Assembly (NCBI GenBank): GCA_016706565.1
Contig: JADJJI010000004.1
Location: forward strand, 1-64,000
Length of the DNA stretch: 64,000 nucleotides
Direction of reading: 5' to 3'
Source of the DNA: Piscinibacter sp.
Lineage (GTDB): Bacteria; Pseudomonadota; Gammaproteobacteria; Burkholderiales; Burkholderiaceae_C
Shown here piece after piece: positions 26,511-40,212 of the stretch. A model generated the notes under the pieces. The model was not told the origin of the DNA. It ran no database searches and saw only the letters and a list, made by a program, of their open reading frames with translations. Every line of letters begins with the position of its first letter. Positions within the stretch are counted from its first letter, which is position 1. The translations under genes were made by a program, and so were the position numbers.

Positions 26511-26669
26511 GGCGGCTGAAAATCGCTTGAGTGATAAGAATGATAACCACAATCCACAGTCATAGATGGCAAATATGCTTCAATCTCACCTAAATGTGAC
26601 TTCTTTGGCGGCATCAGGCGCAGCGATGTCGCAGAAATCAGCGCTGAACCTCAGGTGATAAAAATGACG
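26511..26669 (-). promoter_or_regulatory. AT-rich leader upstream of the chemotaxis operon
   Basis: This 159-base stretch is markedly richer in A and T than its surroundings and holds no gene. It lies between cheY and the 3' end of the CitE-type gene. A promoter for the chemotaxis operon must lie here. I looked for a flagellar sigma-28 signature and found none convincing, so the promoter class is open. Confidence 0.45.
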
Positions 26670-30381
<3,712 letters not shown>

Positions 30382-30389
<8 letters not shown>

Positions 30390-31371
30390 GATCGGCATCG
30401 CCCTGGCCATGCGCGGCGATGCGCAGGAGCGCTTGCGCATGGCCACGCTGCAGCGCCGCCGCCGTGCGCTGCAGATCGGCTTCTTCGCGCTGTTCCTCGT
30501 CGCCCCCGCGCTGAACCTGCTGCGCTTCGACCTCACCGAGACGCAGCTGTGGGTGCTGGGCTTCCGCTGGTCGCTGGGCATCGACGACTTCGTGAACGGC
30601 CACATGACGGCCACGCAGGCGGCGCTGTCGATCATCCTGCGCGGCATCCTGCCCGCCGTGGCGCTGGCGGTCGCCTTCATGACGGTGGCCTACCGCTACG
30701 GGCGCCTGTACTGCGGCTGGCTGTGCCCGCACTTCTCGCTGGTCGAGTCGCTCAACGGCCTGCTGCAGCGCGCCAGCGGCAAGCTCAGCTTCTGGGACAA
30801 GCACCCCACGCCGCGCGCCGGCGGCGCCCCCGACAAACGCTGGTGGCCGGCCTTCGTGCTGGCCTGCGCCACGTTCGGCTTCCTGTGGGCGATCACGCTG
30901 CTGACCTACCTGCTGCCGCCGCAGCAGATATGGGGCAACCTGATCCACGGCACCCTCACGCCCAACCAGGCGCGCTTCATCGGCATCGGCAGCCTCGTAT
31001 TCACCGCCGAGCTGATGTTCGCGAGGCACCTGTTCTGCCGCTTCGGTTGCGCCGTGGGCCTGTTCCAGAGCCTGGCCTGGATGGCCAACCCCAAGGGCCT
31101 GGTCGTCGCCTTCGATCGCGAGCGCGCGCGCGACTGCCGCGAGTGCAGCACCGCCGACTCGCCCGCAGGTTCGGCCTGCGACACCGCCTGCCCGATGCGT
31201 CTGAAGCCGCGCAACATCAAGCGGATGATGTTCGCGTGCGTGCAGTGCGGGCAATGCCTCACCGAATGCGAGACCTCGCACGACGCGCACGGCCGCAGCC
31301 CGAACCTCGAATGGAAAGTCGGCCTGGACGCGGTGCGCGAGACGCTGCGCCAGCGTCGACAGGAGCACTGA
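30382..31371 (+). CDS. Membrane polyferredoxin (NapH/CcoG-like) within the nor operon
   Basis: The 329-residue protein has at least four hydrophobic helices and the CxxxC motif CGWLCPH (C111, C115). A second motif CRFGC (219-223) faces it, and two [4Fe-4S] sites follow, C252/C255/C266/C270 and C286/C289/C292/C296. This is the NapH/NosR-C-terminus/CcoG architecture, a quinol-to-ferredoxin-like electron carrier. It overlaps norQ by 8 bases and precedes norD by 7, so it is an integral operon member, which is not part of the textbook norCBQD set. The role is inferred: electron supply or assembly of NOR. Confidence 0.82.
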
Positions 31372-31378
31372 CACCACC

Positions 31379-33193
31379 ATGGAAGAGTGGATCGGCGAAC
31401 GCTGGCACCGCCTGATCACGCGGGCTGCCGACCGCTCGTTCGGCGAGCGGGCCGTCACGCTGGAATCGATGCAGCGCGCCGCCGCGATGCTGTTCCATGC
31501 GGTGGGCGGCGCGCCCGGCGTGCGCGTGGTGCCGGCCGGGCAGGCGCGCATCGGCGGGCCGCGTGGCTGGCTGCAGAAGCTCGCCGGCAGCGGCCTGCGC
31601 GCCGCCACGACGAAGCTCGATGCCGACACGCTGGCGCTGCCGCCGGTGATCGCGGTGTTCGACGATGCGGCGCTGAATCGCGACCTCTACCTGTGGCTCG
31701 CCGCGCTGGCCGCGGCGCACGAACCGCAGGCGGACTGGATCGCCGCCAACGTGGCCGCCAGCGAGCGTGTGTTGCAGCGCTGCCCGGGCCTGCGGCCGCG
31801 CTGGCAGCGCCTGCTCGCCGCCCACCTGGCGCAGCGTCCGCAGCCGGCAGCCCTGCGCGGCACCGCCGTCGCCGCCGAGGCTGCGGTGCAGGCCGCCTTG
31901 CGCGGCGGCACGCCGTCGGGCCTGTTCATCGAGGCGCACGAGGTCGCGCCGGTGTGGCTGTGGCTCGAGGCCTTGCCGGCGCAGCACCCTGCCGGCGCCG
32001 GCGAGTCCGGCGGCGAAGCGGCCCGCAGCGGCTCCTCTGCCGCCAGCGGCACGCGCCGCCGCACGCGGCGTGTCGAGCAGCGCCGCGCCCGCGCACCGCT
32101 GCTGCTGCCCTCGAAGACCGAGCAACTGATGACCTGGGCCGACCACGTGCCGCTGGACCGCGCCACCGACGACGAGGACGACGGCAACGCGATGCGGGCC
32201 GCCGACGACATGGAGCAGCTCGCCATCACCCGCGACGGCCAGGCCGGTGCGGCGCGCGTCAAGTTCGACCTCGACCTGCCCAGCGCGAGCGCCGACGATC
32301 GGCCGCTCGGCGAGGGCGAGACGCTGCCCGAGTGGGACTGGAAGCAGCAGCGTTTGCGCCCGGATCACTGTCAGGTCGTGACCCTGCTCGCCCAGCCGGC
32401 CGCGCCCTTCGCGCCGGCGCCACCGCTGCGCGCCACGGCGCGCAGCGTGCGCCGCCGCCTCGAGGTGCTGCGCGCCGCGCCGCGCTGGCAGCGCCACTGC
32501 GCCGACGGCGAAGAGATCGACCTCGACGCCTGGGTTCGCCATGCGGGCGACGATGCGAGTCATCCCGCACCGCGCGACCCCCCGGTGTTCGCCCGCCGCA
32601 CGCGCGGCGAGCGCAGCCTGGCCACGCTGCTGCTGGCCGACCTGTCGCTGTCCACCGACGCCCACGTCAACAACGAGTCGCGGGTCATCGACGTGATCCG
32701 CGATGCGCTGTACGTGTTCGGCGAGGCGCTCGACGGCACCGGCGACGCCTTCGAGATGCTCGGCTTCAGCTCGGTGCGCCGCCAGCACGTTCGCATGCAG
32801 CACCTCAAAGGGTTCGACGAACCCTGGAGCGCGGCCGTGCAGGCGCGCGTGGGCGCCATCAAGCCCGGCTACTACACGCGCATGGGCGCGGCCCTTCGGC
32901 TGGCAACCCAGCGCCTGTCGCAGCGGCCCGAGCGCCAGCGCCTGCTGCTCATCCTCACCGACGGCAAGCCCAACGACCTCGACGTCTACGAAGGCCGCTG
33001 GGGCATCGAGGACACGCGCCACGCCGTGCAGGAAGCACGGGCGGCCGGCCTGCTGCCCTTCTGCCTGAGCATCGACGAGGAGGCGCACGACTATCTGCCG
33101 CACCTGTTCGGCCGCGGCGGCTGGGCCCAGGTGCGCCGGCCGGCCGAACTGCCCGCCCGGCTGGCCACGGTGTATGCGCGGCTGACACGCTGA
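31379..33193 (+). CDS. norD: NorD, von Willebrand factor A protein for NO reductase activation
   Basis: The 604-residue protein has a C-terminal vWA domain; the MIDAS motif DLSLSTDAH lies near residue 420 and LTDGKPND near 525. The long N-terminal part is helical and matches NorD/CbbO. It works with the NorQ ATPase in NorB maturation. The start is 7 bases after the ferredoxin gene. Confidence 0.92.
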   Translation: MEEWIGERWHRLITRAADRSFGERAVTLESMQRAAAMLFHAVGGAPGVRVVPAGQARIGGPRGWLQKLAGSGLRAATTKLDADTLALPPVIAVFDDAALNRDLYLWLAALAAAHEPQADWIAANVAASERVLQRCPGLRPRWQRLLAAHLAQRPQPAALRGTAVAAEAAVQAALRGGTPSGLFIEAHEVAPVWLWLEALPAQHPAGAGESGGEAARSGSSAASGTRRRTRRVEQRRARAPLLLPSKTEQLMTWADHVPLDRATDDEDDGNAMRAADDMEQLAITRDGQAGAARVKFDLDLPSASADDRPLGEGETLPEWDWKQQRLRPDHCQVVTLLAQPAAPFAPAPPLRATARSVRRRLEVLRAAPRWQRHCADGEEIDLDAWVRHAGDDASHPAPRDPPVFARRTRGERSLATLLLADLSLSTDAHVNNESRVIDVIRDALYVFGEALDGTGDAFEMLGFSSVRRQHVRMQHLKGFDEPWSAAVQARVGAIKPGYYTRMGAALRLATQRLSQRPERQRLLLILTDGKPNDLDVYEGRWGIEDTRHAVQEARAAGLLPFCLSIDEEAHDYLPHLFGRGGWAQVRRPAELPARLATVYARLTR

Positions 33194-33215
33194 TCCTCCT
33201 GAGCCGCCCTGGCGA

Positions 33216-33229
33216 TTGACGAGCGTCAA
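33216..33229. promoter_or_regulatory. FNR/DNR-type box upstream of the Crp/Fnr regulator
   Basis: TTGACGAGCGTCAA is a palindrome of two half-sites TTGAC and GTCAA with 4 bases between, the FNR/DNR consensus shape. Its centre is about 60 bases before the GTG start of the regulator, so autoregulation is likely. It lies in the norD-regulator gap. Confidence 0.75.
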
Positions 33230-33282
33230 GCCCGGGGGCGCGTGCCCTTCGCACAATCGCGCAGCGCTTTGCCGGAGCCGCC

Positions 33283-33981
33283 GTGGAAACCCGTTCCTTC
33301 GACCTGCCCCGCTACCTGTCGGTGCTGCCCCTGTTCACCGACCTCAGCCGATCCGAACTGGAGCGGCTGGCGCTGGGCTGCCAGCTGCGCCGGCTGTCGC
33401 GCGGCGACACCGTGTTCCGCGTCGGCGAGCCTTGCGAGGAGTTCCACGTCACCGTCACCGGCCAGATCAAGCTGTTCGCCATCTCGCCGGCCGGCCAGGA
33501 GAAGGTGATCGAGCTGGTCGGCCCCGGCAACAGCTTCGCCGAGGCGCTGATGTTCACCGGCAAACCCTACATCATCAACGCGCAGGCGCTCACCGACACG
33601 CTGCTGCTGACGGTGACCAAGCACGCGGTCGTCGGCGAGATCGAGCGCGACCCGCGCTTCGCGATGCGCATGCTGGCCGGCATCTCGCGTCGGCTGCACG
33701 GCCTGGTGCACGACGTCGAGGCCTACGCGCTGCACAGCGGCATGCAGCGTGTCATCGGCTACCTGCTGCGCGACCAGATCGCCGAGGACTGCGTCAGCGG
33801 CGAGATCATTACCGTGTCGCTGCCGGTCAGCAAGGCGACCATCGCCTCGCGGCTGTCGCTGACGCCGGAGTACTTCTCGCGCGTGCTGCACGAGCTGGAG
33901 GCCGCCGGCCTGGTGCGCATCGACAAGCGCGACGTGCACATCCTCGACGTGAAGCGGCTGTCGGCCTACCCAGGCCGCTGA
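33283..33981 (+). CDS. dnr: Crp/Fnr-family regulator of DNR/NnrR type
   Basis: The 232-residue protein has an N-terminal cyclic-nucleotide-binding-like domain (VFRVGEPCEEFHVTVTGQIKLF). The C-terminal helix-turn-helix is near residues 175-205 (VSKATIASRLSLTPEYFSRVLHEL). It lacks the four N-terminal cysteines of FNR, so it is not an oxygen-sensing [4Fe-4S] protein; DNR-type proteins sense NO through heme. Context (nor genes before, nirE after) supports this. Start GTG 33283 is preceded by GGAG. It probably controls nirS and nor through the boxes noted. Confidence 0.85.
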   Translation: METRSFDLPRYLSVLPLFTDLSRSELERLALGCQLRRLSRGDTVFRVGEPCEEFHVTVTGQIKLFAISPAGQEKVIELVGPGNSFAEALMFTGKPYIINAQALTDTLLLTVTKHAVVGEIERDPRFAMRMLAGISRRLHGLVHDVEAYALHSGMQRVIGYLLRDQIAEDCVSGEIITVSLPVSKATIASRLSLTPEYFSRVLHELEAAGLVRIDKRDVHILDVKRLSAYPGR

Positions 33982-34084
33982 TTCGGGGGGCGCACGGCGC
34001 CGTCTTGAACTGCTTCAAGGCGGCGCCGCGCCGTCGGACGTGCAATGGGGTCATCGACCGCACGACCGCACGAGGAAGCACGCC

Positions 34085-34916
34085 ATGTCCCTGCTCAGCG
34101 AGCCCCTGCAATTCACCTCCCGATGCCGCCGTTGGCGGCCTGCAACCGGCGCGCGTCACCCTCGTCGGCGCCGGCCCCGGTGACCCGGAACTGCTGACCG
34201 TCAAGGCCGCCAACGCGCTGCGCAACGCCTCTCTGGTGCTCTACGACCACCTCGTCTCGAAGGCGGTGCTCAAGCTCGTGCCGCCGGGCGCCGACCTCGT
34301 CTACGTGGGCAAGGAGAGCGGCCACCACACACTGCCGCAGGAAGGCATCATCGACCTGATGGTGCGGCTGGCCCGGAGCGGCCGGCGCCTGGTGCGCCTG
34401 AAGGGCGGCGACCCGTACATCTTCGGCCGCGGCGGCGAGGAGGCACAGGGCCTGGCCGCCGCCGGCGTGCCCTTCGACGTGATTCCCGGCATCAGCGCGG
34501 CGCAGGGCGCGGCGGCTGCGGCGGGCATCCCGCTGACGCACCGCGACCATGCCGAGGCGCTGGTGTTCGCCACCGGCCACCTGCGCGGCGAGGGCAGCGA
34601 GCGCAGCGTCGACCTCGACTGGGCGCTGCTCTCGCGGCCGCGCCAGACGGTGGTGATCTACATGGGCGTGGGCACGCTGCCGGTGATCAGTGCGCAGTTG
34701 CAGGCCCACGGGCTGGCCGGCGACACGCCCGCGGCCTTGATCGAGCGCGCCACGCTGCCCGACCAGCGCACCGTGATCGGCACGCTGGCCACGCTGCCCG
34801 AGCTGGCGCGGCGCCACGACGTGCGCGCGCCGGCGCTGATCATGATCGGCACGGTGGTGACGGTGCAGCGCGAACTGGGCGCCGTGCTGCCCGCCGCGAT
34901 GCTGACCGGGCGCTGA
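34085..34916 (+). CDS. cobA: Uroporphyrinogen-III C-methyltransferase (NirE/CobA), with N-terminal single-base frameshift
   Basis: The protein has the tetrapyrrole methylase signatures VTLVGAGPGDPELLTVKA, LVRLKGGDPYIFGRGGEEA and VIPGISAAQGAAAAAGIPLTH. It makes precorrin-2 for heme d1 (NirE role) and/or siroheme. The only plausible start, ATG 34085, begins MSLLSEPLQFTS, but the core continues in another frame from base 34122. Dropping one C from the CCC at 34119-34121 joins them as QFTSDAAVGGLQPARV, giving about 276 residues. No ATG, GTG or TTG precedes the core in its own frame. It is downstream of the NO regulator. Confidence 0.82.
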
Positions 34917-34951
34917 GTCCGGCCGGGCCGCGGCGGACGCACAATCGCGCC

Positions 34952-36766
34952 GTGTCCGATGCCCCTCAGATCAGTCCCGCCGCCGAGCCTGCGCCGCAGC
35001 TTCCCCAGCGCGCCCGCCTGAGTGTCGCCGCCTGGCTGGCCGGCGTGAGCCTGCTGGCCCTGTTGCCGATGCTGGGCTTCTCGGCCTACACCATCTACCG
35101 CGCGACCGCCGAGCAGCAGGCGCAGGCCATGGCCACGCAGCAGCGCCGGACCAGCGATGCCGCTTTGCACGTGGGTCAGCAGCTGGAGAGTGTGTTCGAT
35201 GTGCTGCGCGCGATGGCGCAAGCCGAAAGCGTGAAGCAGGGCGACATGGCCGCGACCTACGCGATGGCCGTGCGCGTCGCCGAGGCCGACCCGCGCATCG
35301 TCGGCATCAGCGTGGTCGATGCGTCCGGCAACCAGCCCTTCAACACGCGGCGTCCCTTCGGCGCGCCGCTGCCTCGGCCGCCGCCTGCGCTCATGGAATT
35401 GCAGCGGCCGGTCACCGAGCGGGGCGAACGTGTCGTCTCGCCGCTGGTCGTCGGCGAAGTCAGCAAACTCCAGGTCGTCGGCGTCGGCATGCCCCTGGAC
35501 TTGGGCCCCGCGGGCAAGCACGTCGTCCGCGCCGTGATCCGGCTCGAATCGATCGGCGCCTGGCTCAACCAGGACGCGTGGCCGGAAGCCTGGACTGCGG
35601 CCGTGGTCGACCAGAACAACATCATCATCGCCCGCTCGCACGATGCCGGCCGCTACGTCGGCCAGACAGCCACCCAGCTCTTGCAGGACAACGTGCGACA
35701 GGGGCTCACTGCCTTCGAGTCAGTCACGAAAGACGGTACCGCGGTGATCACCAGCGTCGCTGCCGTGCCGGGCACGGGCTGGTATGTGGCCGTGGGCCGG
35801 CCGGCCGCGGCAGTGCAGGCCCAGGTGCGCGGTTCGATGCGCGACATCTTCGTCGCGGGCGCGGTCTGCGCGCTGCTCGCCATTGCCGGCGCGCTCTACC
35901 TCGCGCGACGGCTCGGCCGGCAGTTGCGCGGTGTCGTCGACGCGCACCTGCAGGGCCGTCCCGGCCCGGTGTCGCGCACCACGCTGCGCGAGGTGACGGA
36001 GCTTTCCGAAGCGCTGACCGAAGCGCGTGCGGTGGCGACGCAGGCGACTGGAGAACTGCAGGGCGCGAAGGAAGAGGCGCTGGCGCGCCTGAAGGAGCGC
36101 AGCGAGATGCTCGACGTGCTGGCCCACGAGGTGCGCCAGCCGCTGAACAACGCGTCGGCAGCGCTGCAGGCCGCTACCGTCGAGCTGGCGCGCACCGGCC
36201 AGCAGGCGGCCGCCGAGCCGCTGCGCCGCGCCGAAGCCGTGCTCGGCGACGTGCAGGCGAGCATCGGCAACACCCTGGCGGTGGCCTCGCTGCTGGTCGG
36301 CGGCGAACACATCGAAGGCATGGACACCGACATCGATGCGCTCATCGAGGTGGCCATTGCCGACATGCCGCGCGACGAGCGTGCCCGCGTCGTGGTCGAG
36401 CGCGCCACCAACACGCGCACCGCGTCGATGGAGCCCGGGCTGATGCGGCTGGCGCTGCGCAACCTGCTGTCCAACGCGCTGCGCTGCAGCCCGCCAGGCT
36501 CGCCGGTGGTGGTGCGCGTGTCGGACTCCGACGAGCCGCTGGCGCTGATCCTCGACGTCATCGATCGCGGCGCCGGCATCGCCGACGCGCAAGTGCCCTC
36601 GCTGTTCCAGCGCGGCAGCAAGCGCCCGGGCGGGCGCCGACAGGGTCTGGGCCTGTACATCGTGCACCGTGTCATGGAACTGCACCGCGGCAGCGTGCTC
36701 GTCGAGCGCAGCAGCGCGGGCGGCACGACGATGCGCCTGGTCGTCAACCAGCACGCCGTGGTCTGA
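34952..36766 (+). CDS. Sensor histidine kinase with periplasmic sensing domain
   Basis: The 604-residue protein has TM1 at about residues 27-48 and a periplasmic sensor of roughly 240 residues (Cache-like, e.g. PRIVGISVVDASGNQPFN). TM2 is near 300-320, followed by a short linker, the phosphorylated-His box DVLAHEVRQPLNNA, NLLSNALRCS (N box) and GLGLYIVHRVMELHRG (G2). The start is GTG 34952. No response regulator gene is adjacent, so it is an orphan kinase. Confidence 0.85.
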   Translation: MSDAPQISPAAEPAPQLPQRARLSVAAWLAGVSLLALLPMLGFSAYTIYRATAEQQAQAMATQQRRTSDAALHVGQQLESVFDVLRAMAQAESVKQGDMAATYAMAVRVAEADPRIVGISVVDASGNQPFNTRRPFGAPLPRPPPALMELQRPVTERGERVVSPLVVGEVSKLQVVGVGMPLDLGPAGKHVVRAVIRLESIGAWLNQDAWPEAWTAAVVDQNNIIIARSHDAGRYVGQTATQLLQDNVRQGLTAFESVTKDGTAVITSVAAVPGTGWYVAVGRPAAAVQAQVRGSMRDIFVAGAVCALLAIAGALYLARRLGRQLRGVVDAHLQGRPGPVSRTTLREVTELSEALTEARAVATQATGELQGAKEEALARLKERSEMLDVLAHEVRQPLNNASAALQAATVELARTGQQAAAEPLRRAEAVLGDVQASIGNTLAVASLLVGGEHIEGMDTDIDALIEVAIADMPRDERARVVVERATNTRTASMEPGLMRLALRNLLSNALRCSPPGSPVVVRVSDSDEPLALILDVIDRGAGIADAQVPSLFQRGSKRPGGRRQGLGLYIVHRVMELHRGSVLVERSSAGGTTMRLVVNQHAVV

Positions 36767-36781
36767 CGGCGCGCGCCGCCG

Positions 36782-37012
36782 TCAAGCGGCGTGTGCGCTC
36801 TGCTCGACCGGCGCCGAGTTCTGCAGCGCGGCCCCGTCCATCAGCGTGATGGCCCGGCCGACCCAATCGACCCGCGTGGAGCCGCGTGCCACGCGCCCGA
36901 CGCTGTCGGTGATCTGCGATTCGATCGCCTTGCCTGCACCGGCGCTGCGCCCCGCCAGATGGCGCCCCTGCTCGCCGGCGCGTGCCGTCTCGACCATCCT
37001 TGTTATCGTCAC
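36782..37012 (-). pseudogene. Remnant of a methyl-accepting chemotaxis protein signalling domain
   Basis: A 76-codon frame reads as fragments of the MCP cytoplasmic hairpin: ARAGEQGR (normally followed by [10 protein letters not shown]), then RSAGAGKAIESQITDSVGRV, GSTRVDWVGRAITLMD and ALQNSAPVEQSAHAA (compare [16 protein letters not shown] in the intact receptor at 38537). The pieces are in the right order but about half the domain is missing between them. I infer a decayed paralogue with internal deletions. It ends beside the acyl-CoA synthetase start and is antiparallel to both neighbours. Confidence 0.65.
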
Positions 37013-37017
37013 GGGTC

Positions 37018-38562
37018 ATGAGCCTCGCCCACCTCCTGCTCCGACGCGCCCTGCAGTTGCCGGAGCGCACGGCGGTCTTCCACGGCACGCAGCCGCACGC
37101 CAGCCATGCGATGTGGGCTGCGCGCAGCGCCGGGGTGGCCCAGCGGATGCGCGAGGCTGGCCTGCAGCCCGGCGACCGGATCGTGCTCTTCATGTACAAC
37201 CACCCGCGCTATCTCGAACTGCTGTGGGGCGCGTGGTGGGCCGGGCTGGTGGTGGTGCCGGTCAACGCCAAGCTGCACCCGCGCGAGGTGGAATGGATCG
37301 TCGACAACGCGCAGGCACGCTGGGCCTTCGTCACGGCCGACATTGCGGCGCAGCCGCTGGCCGGGCTGGCGCAGCAGGTCGACATCGAATCGGCCGAGGC
37401 CGATGCGCTGCTGGCGCCGGTGCCCGATGCGCGGGCGGTGCCGATCAGCGAGCGCGCCCCCGACGACCTGGCCTGGCTGTTCTACACCAGCGGCACCACC
37501 GGCCGGCCCAAGGGCGTGATGATCACGCAGCGCAACCTGATGACGATGGGGCTGAGCTACTTCGTCGATGTCGATGCGGTGTCGCCGGGCGACGCGATCG
37601 TCTACGCCGCGCCGATGTCGCACGGCGCAGGCCTCTACGCGATCCCGCACCTGATGGCCGGCGCGCGGCACGTGGTGCCGTCCTCCGGCGGTGTCGATCC
37701 GGCCGAGCTGTTCGCGCTCGGGGCGCGGCTCGGGCCGCTGTCGACCTTCGCCGCGCCGACCATCGTCAAGCGGCTGGTCGACCACGCCGAACAGGCCGGC
37801 CTCGGGCCGCATGACGCGGCGCGGTCGTTCAAGACCATCGTCTACGGCGGCGCGCCGATGTACGGCGCCGACATCGAGCGCGCGCTGCGCGTGATGGGCC
37901 CGCGCTTCGTGCAGATCTACGGCCAGGGCGAGACGCCGATGGTGGCCACCGCGCTGTCGCGCGCGCAGCTGGCCGACGCGTCGCATCCTCGCCATGCCGC
38001 ACGCATCGCTTCCGTCGGCGTCGCGCAGACACCGGTGCGCATCCGCATCGCCGACGGGCAGGGGCGCGATCTGCCCACCGGCGAGATCGGCGAAGTGCTG
38101 GTCAAGGGCGACAGCGTGATGGCCGGCTACTGGCGCAACCCCGAGGCCACGGCCGCGGCGATCCGCGACGGCTGGCTGTTCACCGGCGACGTGGGCTGCC
38201 TCGACGCCGACGGCTTCCTGACGCTGAAGGACCGCAGCAAGGACCTGATCATCAGCGGCGGCTCGAACATCTACCCGCGCGAGGTCGAGGAGGTGCTGCT
38301 CACGCTGCCCGGCGTGGCCGAGGCAGCGGTGATCGGCGCACCGGACGCCGAGTGGGGCGAGGTGGTGGTGGCCTTCGTCGTGGCGCATGCCGGCGCGGCG
38401 ATCACGCCCGAGGCGCTCGACGCGCACTGCCTGGCGCAGATGGCGCGCTTCAAGCGGCCCAAGCGCTACGAATTGGTGGCCGAGCTGCCGAAGAACAACT
38501 ACGGCAAGGTGCTGAAGACGGCGCTGCGCGAGCGGCTCACGCCGCCGCGCCCGACAGCCTGA
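37018..38562 (+). CDS. AMP-binding acyl-CoA synthetase / fatty-acid-CoA ligase
   Basis: The 514-residue ANL-superfamily enzyme has the P-loop [16 protein letters not shown] near residue 160 and IYGQGETPM (A5). The hinge [20 protein letters not shown] is near 400, with catalytic-lysine region [10 protein letters not shown] at the C-terminus. It adenylates a carboxylate and transfers it to CoA; chain type is not predictable. The 3' end overlaps the convergent chemoreceptor by 26 bases. Confidence 0.88.
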   Translation: MSLAHLLLRRALQLPERTAVFHGTQPHASHAMWAARSAGVAQRMREAGLQPGDRIVLFMYNHPRYLELLWGAWWAGLVVVPVNAKLHPREVEWIVDNAQARWAFVTADIAAQPLAGLAQQVDIESAEADALLAPVPDARAVPISERAPDDLAWLFYTSGTTGRPKGVMITQRNLMTMGLSYFVDVDAVSPGDAIVYAAPMSHGAGLYAIPHLMAGARHVVPSSGGVDPAELFALGARLGPLSTFAAPTIVKRLVDHAEQAGLGPHDAARSFKTIVYGGAPMYGADIERALRVMGPRFVQIYGQGETPMVATALSRAQLADASHPRHAARIASVGVAQTPVRIRIADGQGRDLPTGEIGEVLVKGDSVMAGYWRNPEATAAAIRDGWLFTGDVGCLDADGFLTLKDRSKDLIISGGSNIYPREVEEVLLTLPGVAEAAVIGAPDAEWGEVVVAFVVAHAGAAITPEALDAHCLAQMARFKRPKRYELVAELPKNNYGKVLKTALRERLTPPRPTA

Positions 38563-40096
38563 ACACCGCCACCGCCTGCACCAGCTGACCGGCCTGCACC
38601 TTCAGGCTCTCGGCTGCCGCGCTGCTCTGCTCGACCAGCGCGGCGTTCTGCTGCGTCACCTGGTCCATCTGGCTGACGGCCTCGCCGATCTGGCTCACGC
38701 CGCTGCTCTGCTCGGTGCTGGCGCTGCTGATCTCGCCGACGATGTCGGTCACGCGCTGGATCGCGCCGACGATCTCCTGCATCGTCGAGCCCGCTTGTCC
38801 GACCAGCGTGCTGCCCTGCTCGACCTGTTCGACGCTGGCGGTGATCAGGCTCTTGATCTCGCGGGCGGCCTCGGCGCTGCGTTGAGCAAGGCTGCGCACC
38901 TCGGCGGCCACCACCGCGAAGCCGCGGCCCTGCTCGCCGGCGCGTGCCGCTTCCACGGCAGCGTTGAGCGCCAGGATGTTGGTCTGGAACGCGATCCCAT
39001 CGATCACGCCGATGATCTCGACGATGCGACGCGAGCTCTCGTGGATGCCCTGCATCGTGCCGACCACCTGGCCGACGACGCTGCCGCCCTGGCGAGCCAC
39101 TTCGGACGCGCCGCGGGCGAGCTGGTTGGCCTGGCGCGCGTTGTCGGCGTTCAGGTTCACCGTCGAGCCGAGCTGCTCCATCGAGGCGGCAGTCTGCTGC
39201 AGGGCGCTGGCCTGCTCTTCGGTGCGCTGGCTCAAGTCGGCGTTGCCCTGCGCGATCTGTGCGCTGGCGGTGGCCACGCTCTCGGCATTGCCGCGCACCG
39301 AGCCGACCACGTCGGCCAGGCGCGCGTTCATGTCGCCGAGTGCCCGCAGCAGGTCGCCCACCTCGTCGCGCCCGGCGGTCTCGATCTGCATCGACAGGTC
39401 GCCCGCGGCGACGCTGCGCGATAGCTGCACGGCGCGGGCCAGTGGCACGGTCACCGAGCGCGTCAGCAGCCAGGCGAAGGCGGCGCCGGCGAGCAGCGCA
39501 CACAGGCCCAGCACGAGCATCGTCGACTCCGCCGAGCGGATGCTGTCGGTCACGTCATCGCCGCGTTCGCGCGCCAGCTTCTTCTGCTGGGTGGACAGCG
39601 TCGCGGTGTACTGCTGCAGTTCATCGAGCAGCGGCAGGGTTTCGGTCTGCACGCGGGCAATCGCCGCGTCGCGCTGGCCAGCGCGCAGGTCGGTGTCGAC
39701 ACGCTGGAACGACGCGACGTAGCGAGCGCGGGCATCCTGGATCTGCGCGAGCAGTTCCTTGCCCTCGCGGCGCTGGATCAGCTTGGCCAGCGTTTCGATC
39801 GAGGCGCTGGCCTGCCGGCGGTTGTCCTCGATGCGGTCTCGCGCCACGCTCAGGCGCGCCGCGTCGGTGACGATCAGCAGCTCCATCGTGCGGCGCGCGT
39901 TGGCGCGGGTCGCGCTTTCCAGCGAAGCCACCGCCTCGGCCTTGGTCCAGTCCTCGTCGACCAGCCGCTCCGTGGCGCTGCCGACCGAATCGAAGCTCAG
40001 CGTCGCCACCGCCACGATGACGACCAGGAGCACGAGCACGCAGCCGAAGGCCAGGCTCATGCGCAGAGAAAGACGAAGGTCTCGCAGAAAGTTCAT
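38537..40096 (-). CDS. Transmembrane methyl-accepting chemotaxis protein
   Basis: The 519-residue receptor has TM1 at about residues 14-36, a four-helix-bundle-type periplasmic domain (about 40-185), TM2 at about 190-212 and HAMP ([20 protein letters not shown]). The signalling hairpin ([21 protein letters not shown]) is intact. Start at 40096 gives [18 protein letters not shown]; the longer frame upstream adds no domain. It probably signals to the cheA product encoded at 23789. Confidence 0.9.
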   Translation of the reverse strand: MNFLRDLRLSLRMSLAFGCVLVLLVVIVAVATLSFDSVGSATERLVDEDWTKAEAVASLESATRANARRTMELLIVTDAARLSVARDRIEDNRRQASASIETLAKLIQRREGKELLAQIQDARARYVASFQRVDTDLRAGQRDAAIARVQTETLPLLDELQQYTATLSTQQKKLARERGDDVTDSIRSAESTMLVLGLCALLAGAAFAWLLTRSVTVPLARAVQLSRSVAAGDLSMQIETAGRDEVGDLLRALGDMNARLADVVGSVRGNAESVATASAQIAQGNADLSQRTEEQASALQQTAASMEQLGSTVNLNADNARQANQLARGASEVARQGGSVVGQVVGTMQGIHESSRRIVEIIGVIDGIAFQTNILALNAAVEAARAGEQGRGFAVVAAEVRSLAQRSAEAAREIKSLITASVEQVEQGSTLVGQAGSTMQEIVGAIQRVTDIVGEISSASTEQSSGVSQIGEAVSQMDQVTQQNAALVEQSSAAAESLKVQAGQLVQAVAVFRLSGAAA

Positions 40097-40212
40097 CTCG
40101 ATGTCCAGTTGAGCCGGTACGGCAAGTGCTGGACTCATCGGCGGTGGCCGGCGTACCTTGATGGCGGCCGTCTGCGCAGCTTGCGCTGCCGCAAACGCGG
40201 GCGATATTCCGC

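Noticed and set aside
26511-26669. Flagellar sigma-28 promoter before cheY
   Set aside because: No TAAA and GCCGATAA-like pair at correct spacing on the operon strand.
33216-34916. A 566-codon frame running from the norD end through to cobA
   Set aside because: It overlaps the conserved regulator gene and has no start codon near the methylase core; a frameshift explains the core better.
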